This document shows, in pieces, positions 1 to 5,238 of a stretch of 12,741 nucleotides of DNA (the stretch's first letter is position 1; each line of letters begins with the position of its first letter). The stretch covers positions 1 through 12,741 of the forward strand of contig JAHYJF010000081.1 in NCBI GenBank assembly GCA_019428955.1. The letters run 5' to 3'. Both the position numbers and the translations under genes were made by a program. Under the pieces are notes generated by a model. That model was not told the DNA's origin. It made no database searches and saw nothing but the letters and a program-made list of their open reading frames with translations. The DNA comes from Burkholderiaceae bacterium. GTDB lineage: Bacteria > Pseudomonadota > Gammaproteobacteria > Burkholderiales > Burkholderiaceae_E.

Positions 1-430
1 CCGCGACGATTGTCGGCATTGCCCCGGAGTCGCCCGCGGTGGCGGCGCTGGCGGCGTGGAGCAGGGCTATCGACGCACCGTCGCTGTGGCCGACGAGGAT
101 CGCGCGCCTGATGCCCAGACGCGCGAGCAGGGCGGGCAGCGCCTGATGGGCCTCGTCGTGCATGAAACGCGCGGTGAACGGCGCGGTGAATGTCTCCGAT
201 CCGCCGTAGCCGCGGCGCGACGACACGACCGCAGCCAGGCCGAGTGCACTGGCCACGCGCGCCGGGAAATCGCGCCACATCGCCAGGCAGCCCAAGCCCT
301 CGTGAAGGAACACCAGGGTGGGATGGTCGGTGTCGATCGCGCCCATCGTCGCGTACTCGATGGTCTCGCGACCGACGCGCTCGCAATGCGTCGCTGCCGC
401 GAGTTCGGCGCAGGGGCTAGGTTCGATCAT
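1..430 (-). CDS. Alpha/beta hydrolase, box-cluster type (partial, C-terminus beyond the left edge)
   Basis: This is the N-terminal 143 residues of an alpha/beta hydrolase. An HEGLG oxyanion-hole motif lies at about residues 43-47, SRRGYGGS at 71-78, and a nucleophile elbow GHSDGAS at 114-120, so Ser116 is the predicted nucleophile; the acid and His of the triad lie outside the window. Hydrolases of this kind accompany box genes in several benzoate degraders and have been annotated as lactone hydrolases, but the substrate is not shown by the sequence. I chose the ATG at 430 because GGAG lies about 9 bases upstream; an in-frame ATG at 445 would add MESSP and has no ribosome binding site. It diverges from boxR across a 70-bp gap with two copies of the box motif, which suggests shared control. 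Family is confident; the exact role is inferred. Confidence 0.82.
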   Translation of the reverse strand, partial: MIEPSPCAELAAATHCERVGRETIEYATMGAIDTDHPTLVFLHEGLGCLAMWRDFPARVASALGLAAVVSSRRGYGGSETFTAPFTARFMHDEAHQALPALLARLGIRRAILVGHSDGASIALLHAASAATAGDSGAMPTIVA

Positions 431-450
431 CGGTGAGCTCTCCATAATCA

Positions 451-464
451 TGCGCTATAGTGCC
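451..464 (-). promoter_or_regulatory. Box motif copy A (candidate BoxR operator)
   Basis: GGCACTATAGCGCA read on the minus strand. It is one of four related 14-mers (GRCACTWTNNYGCA) in the two divergent gaps of the box region. It lies 21 bases upstream of the hydrolase start. On the opposite strand it contains TATAGT (456-461), a plausible -10 hexamer for boxR. That BoxR binds here is inferred from position and recurrence. Confidence 0.6.
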
Positions 465-481
465 ATCCAGATTCCACTCTT

Positions 482-495
482 GACACTATCTTGCA
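482..495 (+). promoter_or_regulatory. Box motif copy B (candidate BoxR operator)
   Basis: GACACTATCTTGCA, the second copy in the hydrolase/boxR gap, in opposite orientation to copy A and 17 bases from it. It ends five bases before the boxR ATG, so a protein bound here would block both early boxR transcription and hydrolase expression. Autoregulation of boxR is the simplest reading, but it is inferred. Confidence 0.58.
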
Positions 496-500
496 ATCCA

Positions 501-1415
501 ATGCCGGCTCGTGGCAACCATCAGGACGACGGCCAGTACCTTGAGCGCTTGGGAGCGCGGGTGCGCCAACGCCGCGAGGCACTCGGTCTCACCCGGCGGC
601 GCCTGGCCGAGGAGTCGGGTGTTTCGGAACGCTACCTCGCCCAGCTCGAGCTGGGGTCCGGCAATGCCTCGGTGCTGCTGATCAGGCGGCTGGCGCAGGC
701 GCTTGAAGTGGCGCCGGAAATGATCCTGCTCGACACCCCGGCCGGGTCCGCTACCGCCCAGATCTTCGCGGTGCTTCGTTATCTCGATCCCGCGACACTG
801 GCCCAGGCGGCGGGACTGCTCGAAGAGCGTTTTGGCAAGGTGAGCCACGCCCGGCGCCAGCGCGTCGCGCTGATCGGGCTGCGCGGCGCGGGCAAGTCCA
901 CCCTTGGGACCGCGCTGGCGCGGCGCCTGCGGATACCCTTTCACGAACTCGATCTCGAAGTCGAGCGCGACGCCGGGATGAGTCTCGCCAACCTGTTTGC
1001 GCTCTATGGCCAGGACGCCTACCGGAGCCACGAACGCAATGCGCTCGAGGCGTTGGCCGCGCGTGACGGTCACCGGGTCATCGCCACCGGCGGCTCGCTG
1101 CCCACCGAGCCGGAATCGTTCGAGTTTCTGCGCAGCCACTGTTTCACGGTGTGGTTGCGCGCCGAGCCCGAGGACCACATGAAGCGAGTCGTGGCCGCCG
1201 GCGACCTTCGCCCCATCCGGGGCCGCACCAGGGCGATGGCCGAACTCGAGACCATCCTGGCCGAGCGTGAAGCGCTCTACGCGCAGGCCGATCTGCGCGT
1301 CGATACCAGCGTCAATTCGGTACGGCGATGCGTCGAGCTGGTGCTCGCTGCGATCGGCGACGGAGCCCTGGTGAGCCACCAGCCGCGGCGCAGGCGCCGC
1401 CCCGCACAAGGCTGA
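501..1415 (+). CDS. boxR: BoxR, benzoyl-CoA-responsive transcriptional regulator (HTH plus shikimate-kinase-like domain)
   Basis: A 304-residue regulator of the BoxR/BzdR type. Residues ~15-75 form an XRE-type helix-turn-helix (TRRRLAEESGVSERYLAQLE, then NASV). A linker at ~80-118 leads to a shikimate-kinase-like domain with Walker A GLRGAGKST at 126-134, HELDLEVE at 148-155, YRSHERNAL at 174-182 and ATGGS at 195-199. In characterised homologues the C-terminal domain binds benzoyl-CoA and releases repression of box (or bzd) genes; this protein presumably does the same. The frame stays open upstream to 318, but the ATG at 501 gives the family length and leaves the divergent hydrolase start free; no clear Shine-Dalgarno is visible before it. 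An upstream ATG at 450 is the alternative. It converges on the flavodoxin gene across a hairpin. Confidence 0.92.
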   Translation: MPARGNHQDDGQYLERLGARVRQRREALGLTRRRLAEESGVSERYLAQLELGSGNASVLLIRRLAQALEVAPEMILLDTPAGSATAQIFAVLRYLDPATLAQAAGLLEERFGKVSHARRQRVALIGLRGAGKSTLGTALARRLRIPFHELDLEVERDAGMSLANLFALYGQDAYRSHERNALEALAARDGHRVIATGGSLPTEPESFEFLRSHCFTVWLRAEPEDHMKRVVAAGDLRPIRGRTRAMAELETILAEREALYAQADLRVDTSVNSVRRCVELVLAAIGDGALVSHQPRRRRRPAQG

Positions 1416-1423
1416 GCCGATCG

Positions 1424-1446
1424 GGCTGCGCCACGGTGCCGCAGCC
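1424..1446. terminator. Hairpin between convergent boxR and flavodoxin genes
   Basis: GGCTGCG (1424-1430) pairs perfectly with CGCAGCC (1440-1446) around a 9-base loop. It fills the 31-bp gap between the boxR stop and the flavodoxin stop and works for both strands. There is no T-tract, so it is a candidate bidirectional terminator or transcript-end stabiliser rather than a classic intrinsic terminator. Confidence 0.5.
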
Positions 1447-1902
1447 TCAGGTCGCGCGCGCCAGTTCGAGCCAGCCGGGCATCCATTCGAGCGCCAGGTC
1501 CTCGGGCATCTGGCCGCCGGCGGCATCGAGCCGGGCGCGCTCTCCAATGCGCTTCGCCCCCAACTCCGAGAGCAGATCGTCAAACTTCTGCCCGCCGAAA
1601 TTGAAGGTGTCCTTGTAGGTGTTGTCGCCGAGCCCGATGACGCCGTAGCGCACCGCCGAGAGATCGGGGCGCTGGGCACGCAGCGCGTCGTAGAGCGGCT
1701 TGCCATTGTCGGGGACGTCGCCCTGGCCGTAGGTCGAGGTGCAGATCAGGTAGGTCTCCTCCCCGGTGAACACCTCCGGTCCGAGGTTGTCCATCGGCGT
1801 GACGACGATTTCGGTGTCGTCGTCGCCGAAGGTGAGCTCGAGTTCCTGGGCCACCAACTGCGCGGTTCCGGTCATTGTCGCGACGAGGATGTTAATTCGC
1901 AT
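1447..1902 (-). CDS. Short-chain flavodoxin (MioC-like)
   Basis: A 151-residue single-domain flavodoxin. The FMN phosphate loop ATMTGTA is at residues 8-14, the first isoalloxazine loop STYGQGD at 56-62, and the second loop GLGDNTYKDTFNFGG at 90-104. It should carry one- or two-electron reducing equivalents in the cytoplasm. I used the ATG at 1902; a GTG at 1911 in the same frame would add three residues, and neither has a visible Shine-Dalgarno. The gene diverges from boxC and shares with it an intergenic region holding two box motifs, one ending only five bases from this ATG. Co-control with the box genes is therefore likely, and a role in delivering electrons to BoxB or in flavin chemistry of the pathway is a reasonable but unproven inference. 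MioC itself has other roles in enterobacteria, so I give no symbol. Confidence 0.88.
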   Translation of the reverse strand: MRINILVATMTGTAQLVAQELELTFGDDDTEIVVTPMDNLGPEVFTGEETYLICTSTYGQGDVPDNGKPLYDALRAQRPDLSAVRYGVIGLGDNTYKDTFNFGGQKFDDLLSELGAKRIGERARLDAAGGQMPEDLALEWMPGWLELARAT

Positions 1903-1906
1903 GGCA

Positions 1907-1920
1907 GGCACTATAACGCA
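1907..1920 (+). promoter_or_regulatory. Box motif copy C (candidate BoxR operator)
   Basis: GGCACTATAACGCA, differing from copy A at only one position. It lies immediately upstream of the flavodoxin ATG and on that strand contains TATAGT (1915-1910), a good -10 hexamer. A transcript started from it would be almost leaderless. Binding by BoxR is inferred. Confidence 0.6.
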
Positions 1921-1935
1921 TGTATGTAGAAAGAA

Positions 1936-1949
1936 GGCACTTTATTGCA
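1936..1949 (+). promoter_or_regulatory. Box motif copy D (candidate BoxR operator)
   Basis: GGCACTTTATTGCA, in the same orientation as copy C and 29 bases after it start to start. It overlaps the candidate -35 hexamer (TTGCAA, 1945-1950) of the boxC promoter, the expected place for a repressor site. Confidence 0.58.
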
Positions 1950-1973
1950 ATTTAGGTCCGGGCGCAGTAACCT
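1945..1973 (+). promoter_or_regulatory. Candidate sigma-70 promoter for boxC
   Basis: TTGCAA (1945-1950), a 17-base spacer and TAACCT (1968-1973) form a weak but correctly spaced promoter about 75 bases before the boxC ATG. The match is 4/6 for -35 and 3/6 for -10, so this is tentative; its overlap with motif D adds some weight. Confidence 0.3.
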
Positions 1974-2047
1974 GTGCCGATAGCGGGGGCTAAGCGTTGC
2001 GCCGTTGCCTTGCGCCGCCGTGTCAATCAAAGCAGCAGGAGAACGCG

Positions 2048-3718
2048 ATGCCAGCCAACGGATCAAATGGCGCCAGCGCGCCGATTCGGTTCGAGACCGA
2101 CCCCACAAGATACCAGCACTGGAAACTTTCGGTCGCCGGAGCGCTCGCGCGGCTCGAACTCGACGTCGCCGAGGACGGGGGGATTGCTCCGGGCTACCAG
2201 CTCAAGCTCAATTCCTATGACCTCGGGGTTGATATCGAGCTCAATGACGCGCTCAACCGGATCCGCTACGAGCACCCCGGCGTGCGCGCGGTGGTGGTCG
2301 CGAGCGCCCGGCCGCGGATGTTCTGCTCCGGCGCCAACATCTACATGCTCGGGCTCTCGAGCCACGGCGACAAGGTCAACTTCTGCAAGTTCACCAACGA
2401 GACCCGCAATGGCATGGAGGACTCCAGCGCCTTCGAGGGCATCCGTTTCCTGGCGGCGATCAACGGGGCCTGCGCCGGCGGCGGTTACGAGCTCGCGCTG
2501 GCCTGCGATGAAATCCTGATGGTCGACGATCGCTCGAGCACGGTCAGCCTGCCCGAAGTGCCGCTGCTCGGGGTCCTGCCCGGCACTGGCGGACTGACAC
2601 GACTGGTCGACAAGCGCCGGGTGCGGCGCGATCTCGCCGACGTGTTCTGCACCACGGCCGAGGGCGTAAAGGCCGAGCGCGCGCTTGAGTGGCGGCTGGT
2701 CGATCATATCGCCAAGCCAGCCGTTTTCGATGAGGCGGTGGCCCAGCACGCAGCCCGCCTTGCCGCCGATGGCCCGCGTCCGGCCAAAGCCGAGGCAGTG
2801 TTGCTTGCCCCGCTGGCATGCGTGCAGGACGGTCCCGACCGGCGCAGCTATTCGCTGGTGCGCTGCGTGATCGACCGCGCGCAGCGCAGCGCCGCGATCA
2901 CGCTTTCTGGTCCTGGTGAGGCGCCGCCGGCCGACGGCGAGGCCGCCCGGCACGCCGGCGCGGACTACTGGGCGCTACGCCTCGCACGCGAGTTCGAGGA
3001 CCTGGTGCTGCACCTGCGCACCAACGAAACCGAGATCGGGCTGTGGCTGCTGCGCACGGAGGGCGACCTGGTGCGCACGCTCGGTCATGACGCTTTCCTT
3101 GAGGCCAACCTGGATCACTGGTTCGTGCGCCAGGTCTGCGGCACCTGGCGCCGGCTGCTCTCCCGGCTCGATGTCGGCTCGCGCTCGATGTTCGCGCTGG
3201 TCGAACCGGGCTCGTGTTTCGGCGGCGTGTTGCTCGAAGTGGCGCTCGCCGCCGACCGGGTCTATATGCTCGACACCGAGGAGACTGATCCGGGCGCGGC
3301 CCTGGCGCTGGTCGAATCAAATTTCGGTCGCTACCCGATGGCCAACGGCGCCACGCGGCTACAGGCGCACTACAGCGGCCTGGTGCCTGCGGATCTGCGC
3401 GATCATCTCGGCGCCGCGCTCCCTGCCGCGCAGTGCGACGCGCTCGGCCTGGTCAGCGCCGCTCCCGACGACCTCGACTATGCCGAGGAAGTGCGCATCG
3501 CTATCGAGGAGCGCGCCGCGCAATCACCCGATGCGCTCACCGCGATGGAGGCCAACCTGCGCTTCCCGGGAGCAGAGACCATGGCCACGCGCATTTTCGG
3601 GCGCCTCACCGCATGGCAGAACTGGGTCTTCCAGCGGCCCAACGCCACCGGCGAGGCGGGGGCGTTGAAAGTCTACGGCACCGGGTCGCGCCCCGACTTT
3701 GATCGCCGTCGCGTCTGA
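2048..3718 (+). CDS. boxC: BoxC, benzoyl-CoA-dihydrodiol lyase (2,3-epoxybenzoyl-CoA hydrolase)
   Basis: A 556-residue protein of BoxC length. In the pathway BoxC hydrolyses 2,3-epoxybenzoyl-CoA, opening the ring to 3,4-dehydroadipyl-CoA semialdehyde and releasing formate. The N-terminal half is a crotonase-like domain: the CoA/oxyanion segment MFCSGANIYM is at 91-100, a conserved Cys at 113, INGACAGGGYELALACDEI at 138-156 (Glu148) and SLPEVPLLGVLPGTGG at 167-182 (Glu170). These fit, with a two-residue offset, the Cys/Glu/Glu residues I recall for the Burkholderia enzyme. The C-terminal half (~310-540) is a second, degenerate crotonase-like unit. The ATG at 2048 is chosen over upstream frame-open codons because GGAG sits six bases before it. 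boxB originally followed after about 39 bp; an insertion sequence now lies between them. Confidence 0.95.
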   Translation: MPANGSNGASAPIRFETDPTRYQHWKLSVAGALARLELDVAEDGGIAPGYQLKLNSYDLGVDIELNDALNRIRYEHPGVRAVVVASARPRMFCSGANIYMLGLSSHGDKVNFCKFTNETRNGMEDSSAFEGIRFLAAINGACAGGGYELALACDEILMVDDRSSTVSLPEVPLLGVLPGTGGLTRLVDKRRVRRDLADVFCTTAEGVKAERALEWRLVDHIAKPAVFDEAVAQHAARLAADGPRPAKAEAVLLAPLACVQDGPDRRSYSLVRCVIDRAQRSAAITLSGPGEAPPADGEAARHAGADYWALRLAREFEDLVLHLRTNETEIGLWLLRTEGDLVRTLGHDAFLEANLDHWFVRQVCGTWRRLLSRLDVGSRSMFALVEPGSCFGGVLLEVALAADRVYMLDTEETDPGAALALVESNFGRYPMANGATRLQAHYSGLVPADLRDHLGAALPAAQCDALGLVSAAPDDLDYAEEVRIAIEERAAQSPDALTAMEANLRFPGAETMATRIFGRLTAWQNWVFQRPNATGEAGALKVYGTGSRPDFDRRRV

Positions 3719-3743
3719 CGCGACTCGCCCGCACCAACTTGAA

Positions 3744-3750
3744 TTGAAGG
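3744..3750 (+). promoter_or_regulatory. Left half of the disrupted boxB ribosome binding site and insertion target
   Basis: TTGAAGG is the host sequence directly left of the insertion sequence. Joined to the right flank (AGCAAAGATG from 5232) it gives AAGGAG five bases before the boxB ATG, a near-perfect Shine-Dalgarno. The element has therefore cut this site in two and moved its GAAGG part about 1.5 kb from the start codon. Confidence 0.8.
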
Positions 3751-3757
3751 AAATGGA

Positions 3758-3770
3758 ATGGACGCCTCCC
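3758..3770 (+). repeat. Left subterminal inverted repeat of the insertion sequence
   Basis: ATGGACGCCTCCC, exactly complementary to 5216-5228. Seven bases (AAATGGA) separate it from the left tip at 3751. Confidence 0.92.
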
Positions 3771-3841
3771 CCCTGTGAGCGCTGAACCAGAGTTACCGAC
3801 CGCGCCGCTGATAAATGGGCGGAGGTAGGTAAGTGAGAGGT

Positions 3842-3918
3842 GGACCCTCACGGGCCGACGGCATCGAAGTGCCCAAGGTGGAAGATACGAAGATCTTCAC
3901 AGGCAAACCGGAGGGTCC
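3842..3918 (+). promoter_or_regulatory. Left-end hairpin that would mask the transposase ribosome binding site
   Basis: GGACCCTC (3842-3849) pairs with GAGGGTCC (3911-3918). After a bulged A at 3850 the stem continues with CGG (3851-3853) and CCG (3908-3910). The right arm contains the transposase Shine-Dalgarno GGAGGG (3910-3915). A long transcript reading in from boxC could fold this way and hide the site, while a transcript starting inside the loop could not. A second palindrome, GAAGATCTTC, lies in the loop at 3889-3898. Confidence 0.5.
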
Positions 3919-3921
3919 GAG

Positions 3922-4947
3922 ATGAATATTAGCAAAACTGTCGTGGGCATCGACATTGCCAAACGGGTATTTCAGTTGCACTGGATAGACATGGAGACGG
4001 GAGAGATCGTGAGCTTGCAGCTCAAGCGAGAGAGGTTTCTCGAGCACTTTGCCAACCGGCCGCCGTGCCTGATTGGCATGGAAGCCTGTGGTGGAGCGCA
4101 GCACTGGGCGCGCAAGCTGACGGTGATGGGCCATGAGGTGAAACTGCTGCCGGGCAAGGCGGTCAAACCCTTCGTGACGCGCAACAAGAACGACCGGCAG
4201 GATGCCCATGCGATCTCGACCGCGGTCCAGCAGCCCCACGTCAAAGCCGTCGCCATCAAGAGCGAGGATCAGCAGGCGATCCTGGCGCTGCACCGGATGC
4301 GCAGCCAGCTGGTGAAGTTCCGCACGGCCCAGATCAATGGCCTGCGGGGCTTGCTGAGCGAGTATGGGGAAGTCATGGCGCAGGGCAAGGCTGGCGTCAG
4401 GAAAGGAATTGCCGAGGCACTGGCACGACTGGAAGACCGACTGCCGGGGATGGTGATCGACACCCTGCGTGAGCAATGGGCGCGTATTGGCAAGATGGAT
4501 GAGGAAATTGCCACCATCGAGCAGCGGATCAAGCTGTGGCTCAGGCAAGACGCAGCCTGCCGGCGCATTGCCGAGATTCCCGGCGTGGGGCCGCTGACTG
4601 CCACCGCCGCGGTGGCGATCATGGGCGATGCCAAGGCCTTCAAGTCGGGGCGCGAGTTCGCTGCCTTTGCCGGTCTGGTGCCGCGACAGACCGGTACCGG
4701 CGGGCGAATCCGCCTGCTGGGCATCAGCAAGCGAGGCGATACCTACCTGAGAACATTGCTGATTCACGGAGCCAGATCGGTACTGACCCATGCCAAGGAC
4801 CCTGGCCCGTGGGTTACCGAATTACGCCAGCGCCGGCCGCTCAATGTAGCGGTGGTGGCGCTAGCCAACAAGATGGCGCGCACGATCTGGGCACTTCTCG
4901 CCCATGAGCGGACGTACCAAAGAGGGTTTGTGAGTCAGCCCGCATAG
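3922..4947 (+). CDS. tnp: IS1111-type DEDD transposase (IS110 family)
   Basis: A 341-residue recombinase, full length for the family. The N-terminal RuvC-like domain supplies D11 (GIDIAK), E54 (GMEACGG) and D91/D94 (NKNDRQDAHAI), the DEDD set. A helical linker (~115-210) leads to the C-terminal IS116/IS110/IS902 domain with EIPGVGPLTATAA at 218-230 and GISKRGDTYLRTLLIHGARS at 267-286. In IS110 enzymes a C-terminal serine attacks DNA; at the S/T-G-G turn expected nearby, this protein has T259-G-G, and the next Ser is S269, so the nucleophile assignment is uncertain. GGAGGG sits about six bases before the ATG. The gene points the same way as boxC and boxB, so read-through from boxC is possible. 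The frame is intact, so the element may be active. Confidence 0.95.
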   Translation: MNISKTVVGIDIAKRVFQLHWIDMETGEIVSLQLKRERFLEHFANRPPCLIGMEACGGAQHWARKLTVMGHEVKLLPGKAVKPFVTRNKNDRQDAHAISTAVQQPHVKAVAIKSEDQQAILALHRMRSQLVKFRTAQINGLRGLLSEYGEVMAQGKAGVRKGIAEALARLEDRLPGMVIDTLREQWARIGKMDEEIATIEQRIKLWLRQDAACRRIAEIPGVGPLTATAAVAIMGDAKAFKSGREFAAFAGLVPRQTGTGGRIRLLGISKRGDTYLRTLLIHGARSVLTHAKDPGPWVTELRQRRPLNVAVVALANKMARTIWALLAHERTYQRGFVSQPA

Positions 4948-5039
4948 GACTGGAGAACAACGCGTGTATCAACCACTTTGATGAAAGGAGTGGCCGCCGT
5001 AAAGGTTGCGCAAGGTCGATAAAAGTGTGATGGCAAACA

Positions 5040-5175
5040 GGTCAGACCGTGACCCGCCAAGCCTGAATCTTTGCTAGGACTTCGAGTCCTTTGAGGAAAT
5101 GAGGCGCGGGTCAGCGGATTCCATCAGGGCCAGCAGGCAATCTAGCCTGCACTACAGGCCGGATATAAAACTGCA
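5040..5175 (+). ncRNA. Predicted bridge (seeker) RNA of the insertion sequence
   Basis: The noncoding right end folds into two consecutive stem-loops with internal loops. Target loop: TGACCCGC (5050-5057) closes on GCGGGTCA (5106-5113), with an inner hairpin AGGACT-TCG-AGTCCT (5076-5090). Its 5' arm holds ATCTTTGCT (5067-5075), the exact complement of the right flank AGCAAAGAT (5232-5240). Its 3' arm TTGAGG (5091-5096) matches the left flank TTGAAG (3744-3749) except for one position that can pair as G-T. Donor loop: inner hairpin GCAGGC/GCCTGC (5133-5150) inside GGCC/GGCC. Its 5' arm ATTCCAT (5118-5124) complements the left tip ATGGAAT (3753-3759), and its 3' arm ATATAAAA (5163-5170) equals the joined tips ATATA+AAA. 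IS1111 elements are known to encode such an RNA in the right end. The outer limits are approximate. Confidence 0.8.
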
Positions 5176-5215
5176 GCCTATCTGTCTCAACACACCCAAA
5201 CCGATCTTGGCAAAC

Positions 5216-5228
5216 GGGAGGCGTCCAT
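5216..5228 (-). repeat. Right subterminal inverted repeat of the insertion sequence
   Basis: GGGAGGCGTCCAT on the plus strand, the exact complement of 3758-3770. Three bases (ATA, 5229-5231) separate it from the right tip. Its GGGAGG looks like a ribosome binding site but lies 17 bases from the boxB ATG. Confidence 0.92.
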
Positions 5229-5238
5229 ATAAGCAAAG

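Larger units (their letters stand above)
3751..5231 (+). mobile_element. IS1111-subgroup insertion sequence (IS110 family), complete, 1481 bp
   Basis: The element has 13-bp perfect subterminal inverted repeats (ATGGACGCCTCCC at 3758-3770 and its complement at 5216-5228), with 7 bp outside the left repeat and 3 bp outside the right one, the arrangement described for IS1111 members. It carries one DEDD transposase, a ~150-bp left noncoding part and a ~284-bp right noncoding part. No target duplication is seen, as usual for the family. Three independent things fix the ends: the 7/3 rule, restoration of the boxB Shine-Dalgarno when the element is removed, and matches between the right-end RNA and both flanks. 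A one-base ambiguity remains because both 3751 and 5232 are A. Confidence 0.93.

Noticed and set aside
56..436. Plus-strand open frame at the left edge
   Set aside because: It is the shadow of the minus-strand alpha/beta hydrolase, whose oxyanion and nucleophile motifs are unmistakable.
486..1706. Long minus-strand open frame across boxR and part of the flavodoxin gene
   Set aside because: It is antisense to boxR and out of frame with the flavodoxin; both real genes have clear motifs and the product has none.
3758..3778. Mini-ORF ATG...TGA preceded by GAAGGAAATGGA, first read as the original boxB start
   Set aside because: Its bases 3758-3770 are the left inverted repeat of the insertion sequence, so it belongs to the element and not to boxB.
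5216..5221. GGGAGG as a replacement ribosome binding site for boxB
   Set aside because: It is 17 bases from the ATG, beyond the usual spacing, and an in-frame stop at 5230-5232 excludes an earlier start.
3719..5238. Search for a target-site duplication around the insertion sequence
   Set aside because: Beyond a single shared A there is none, which is normal for this family and not a sign of rearrangement.
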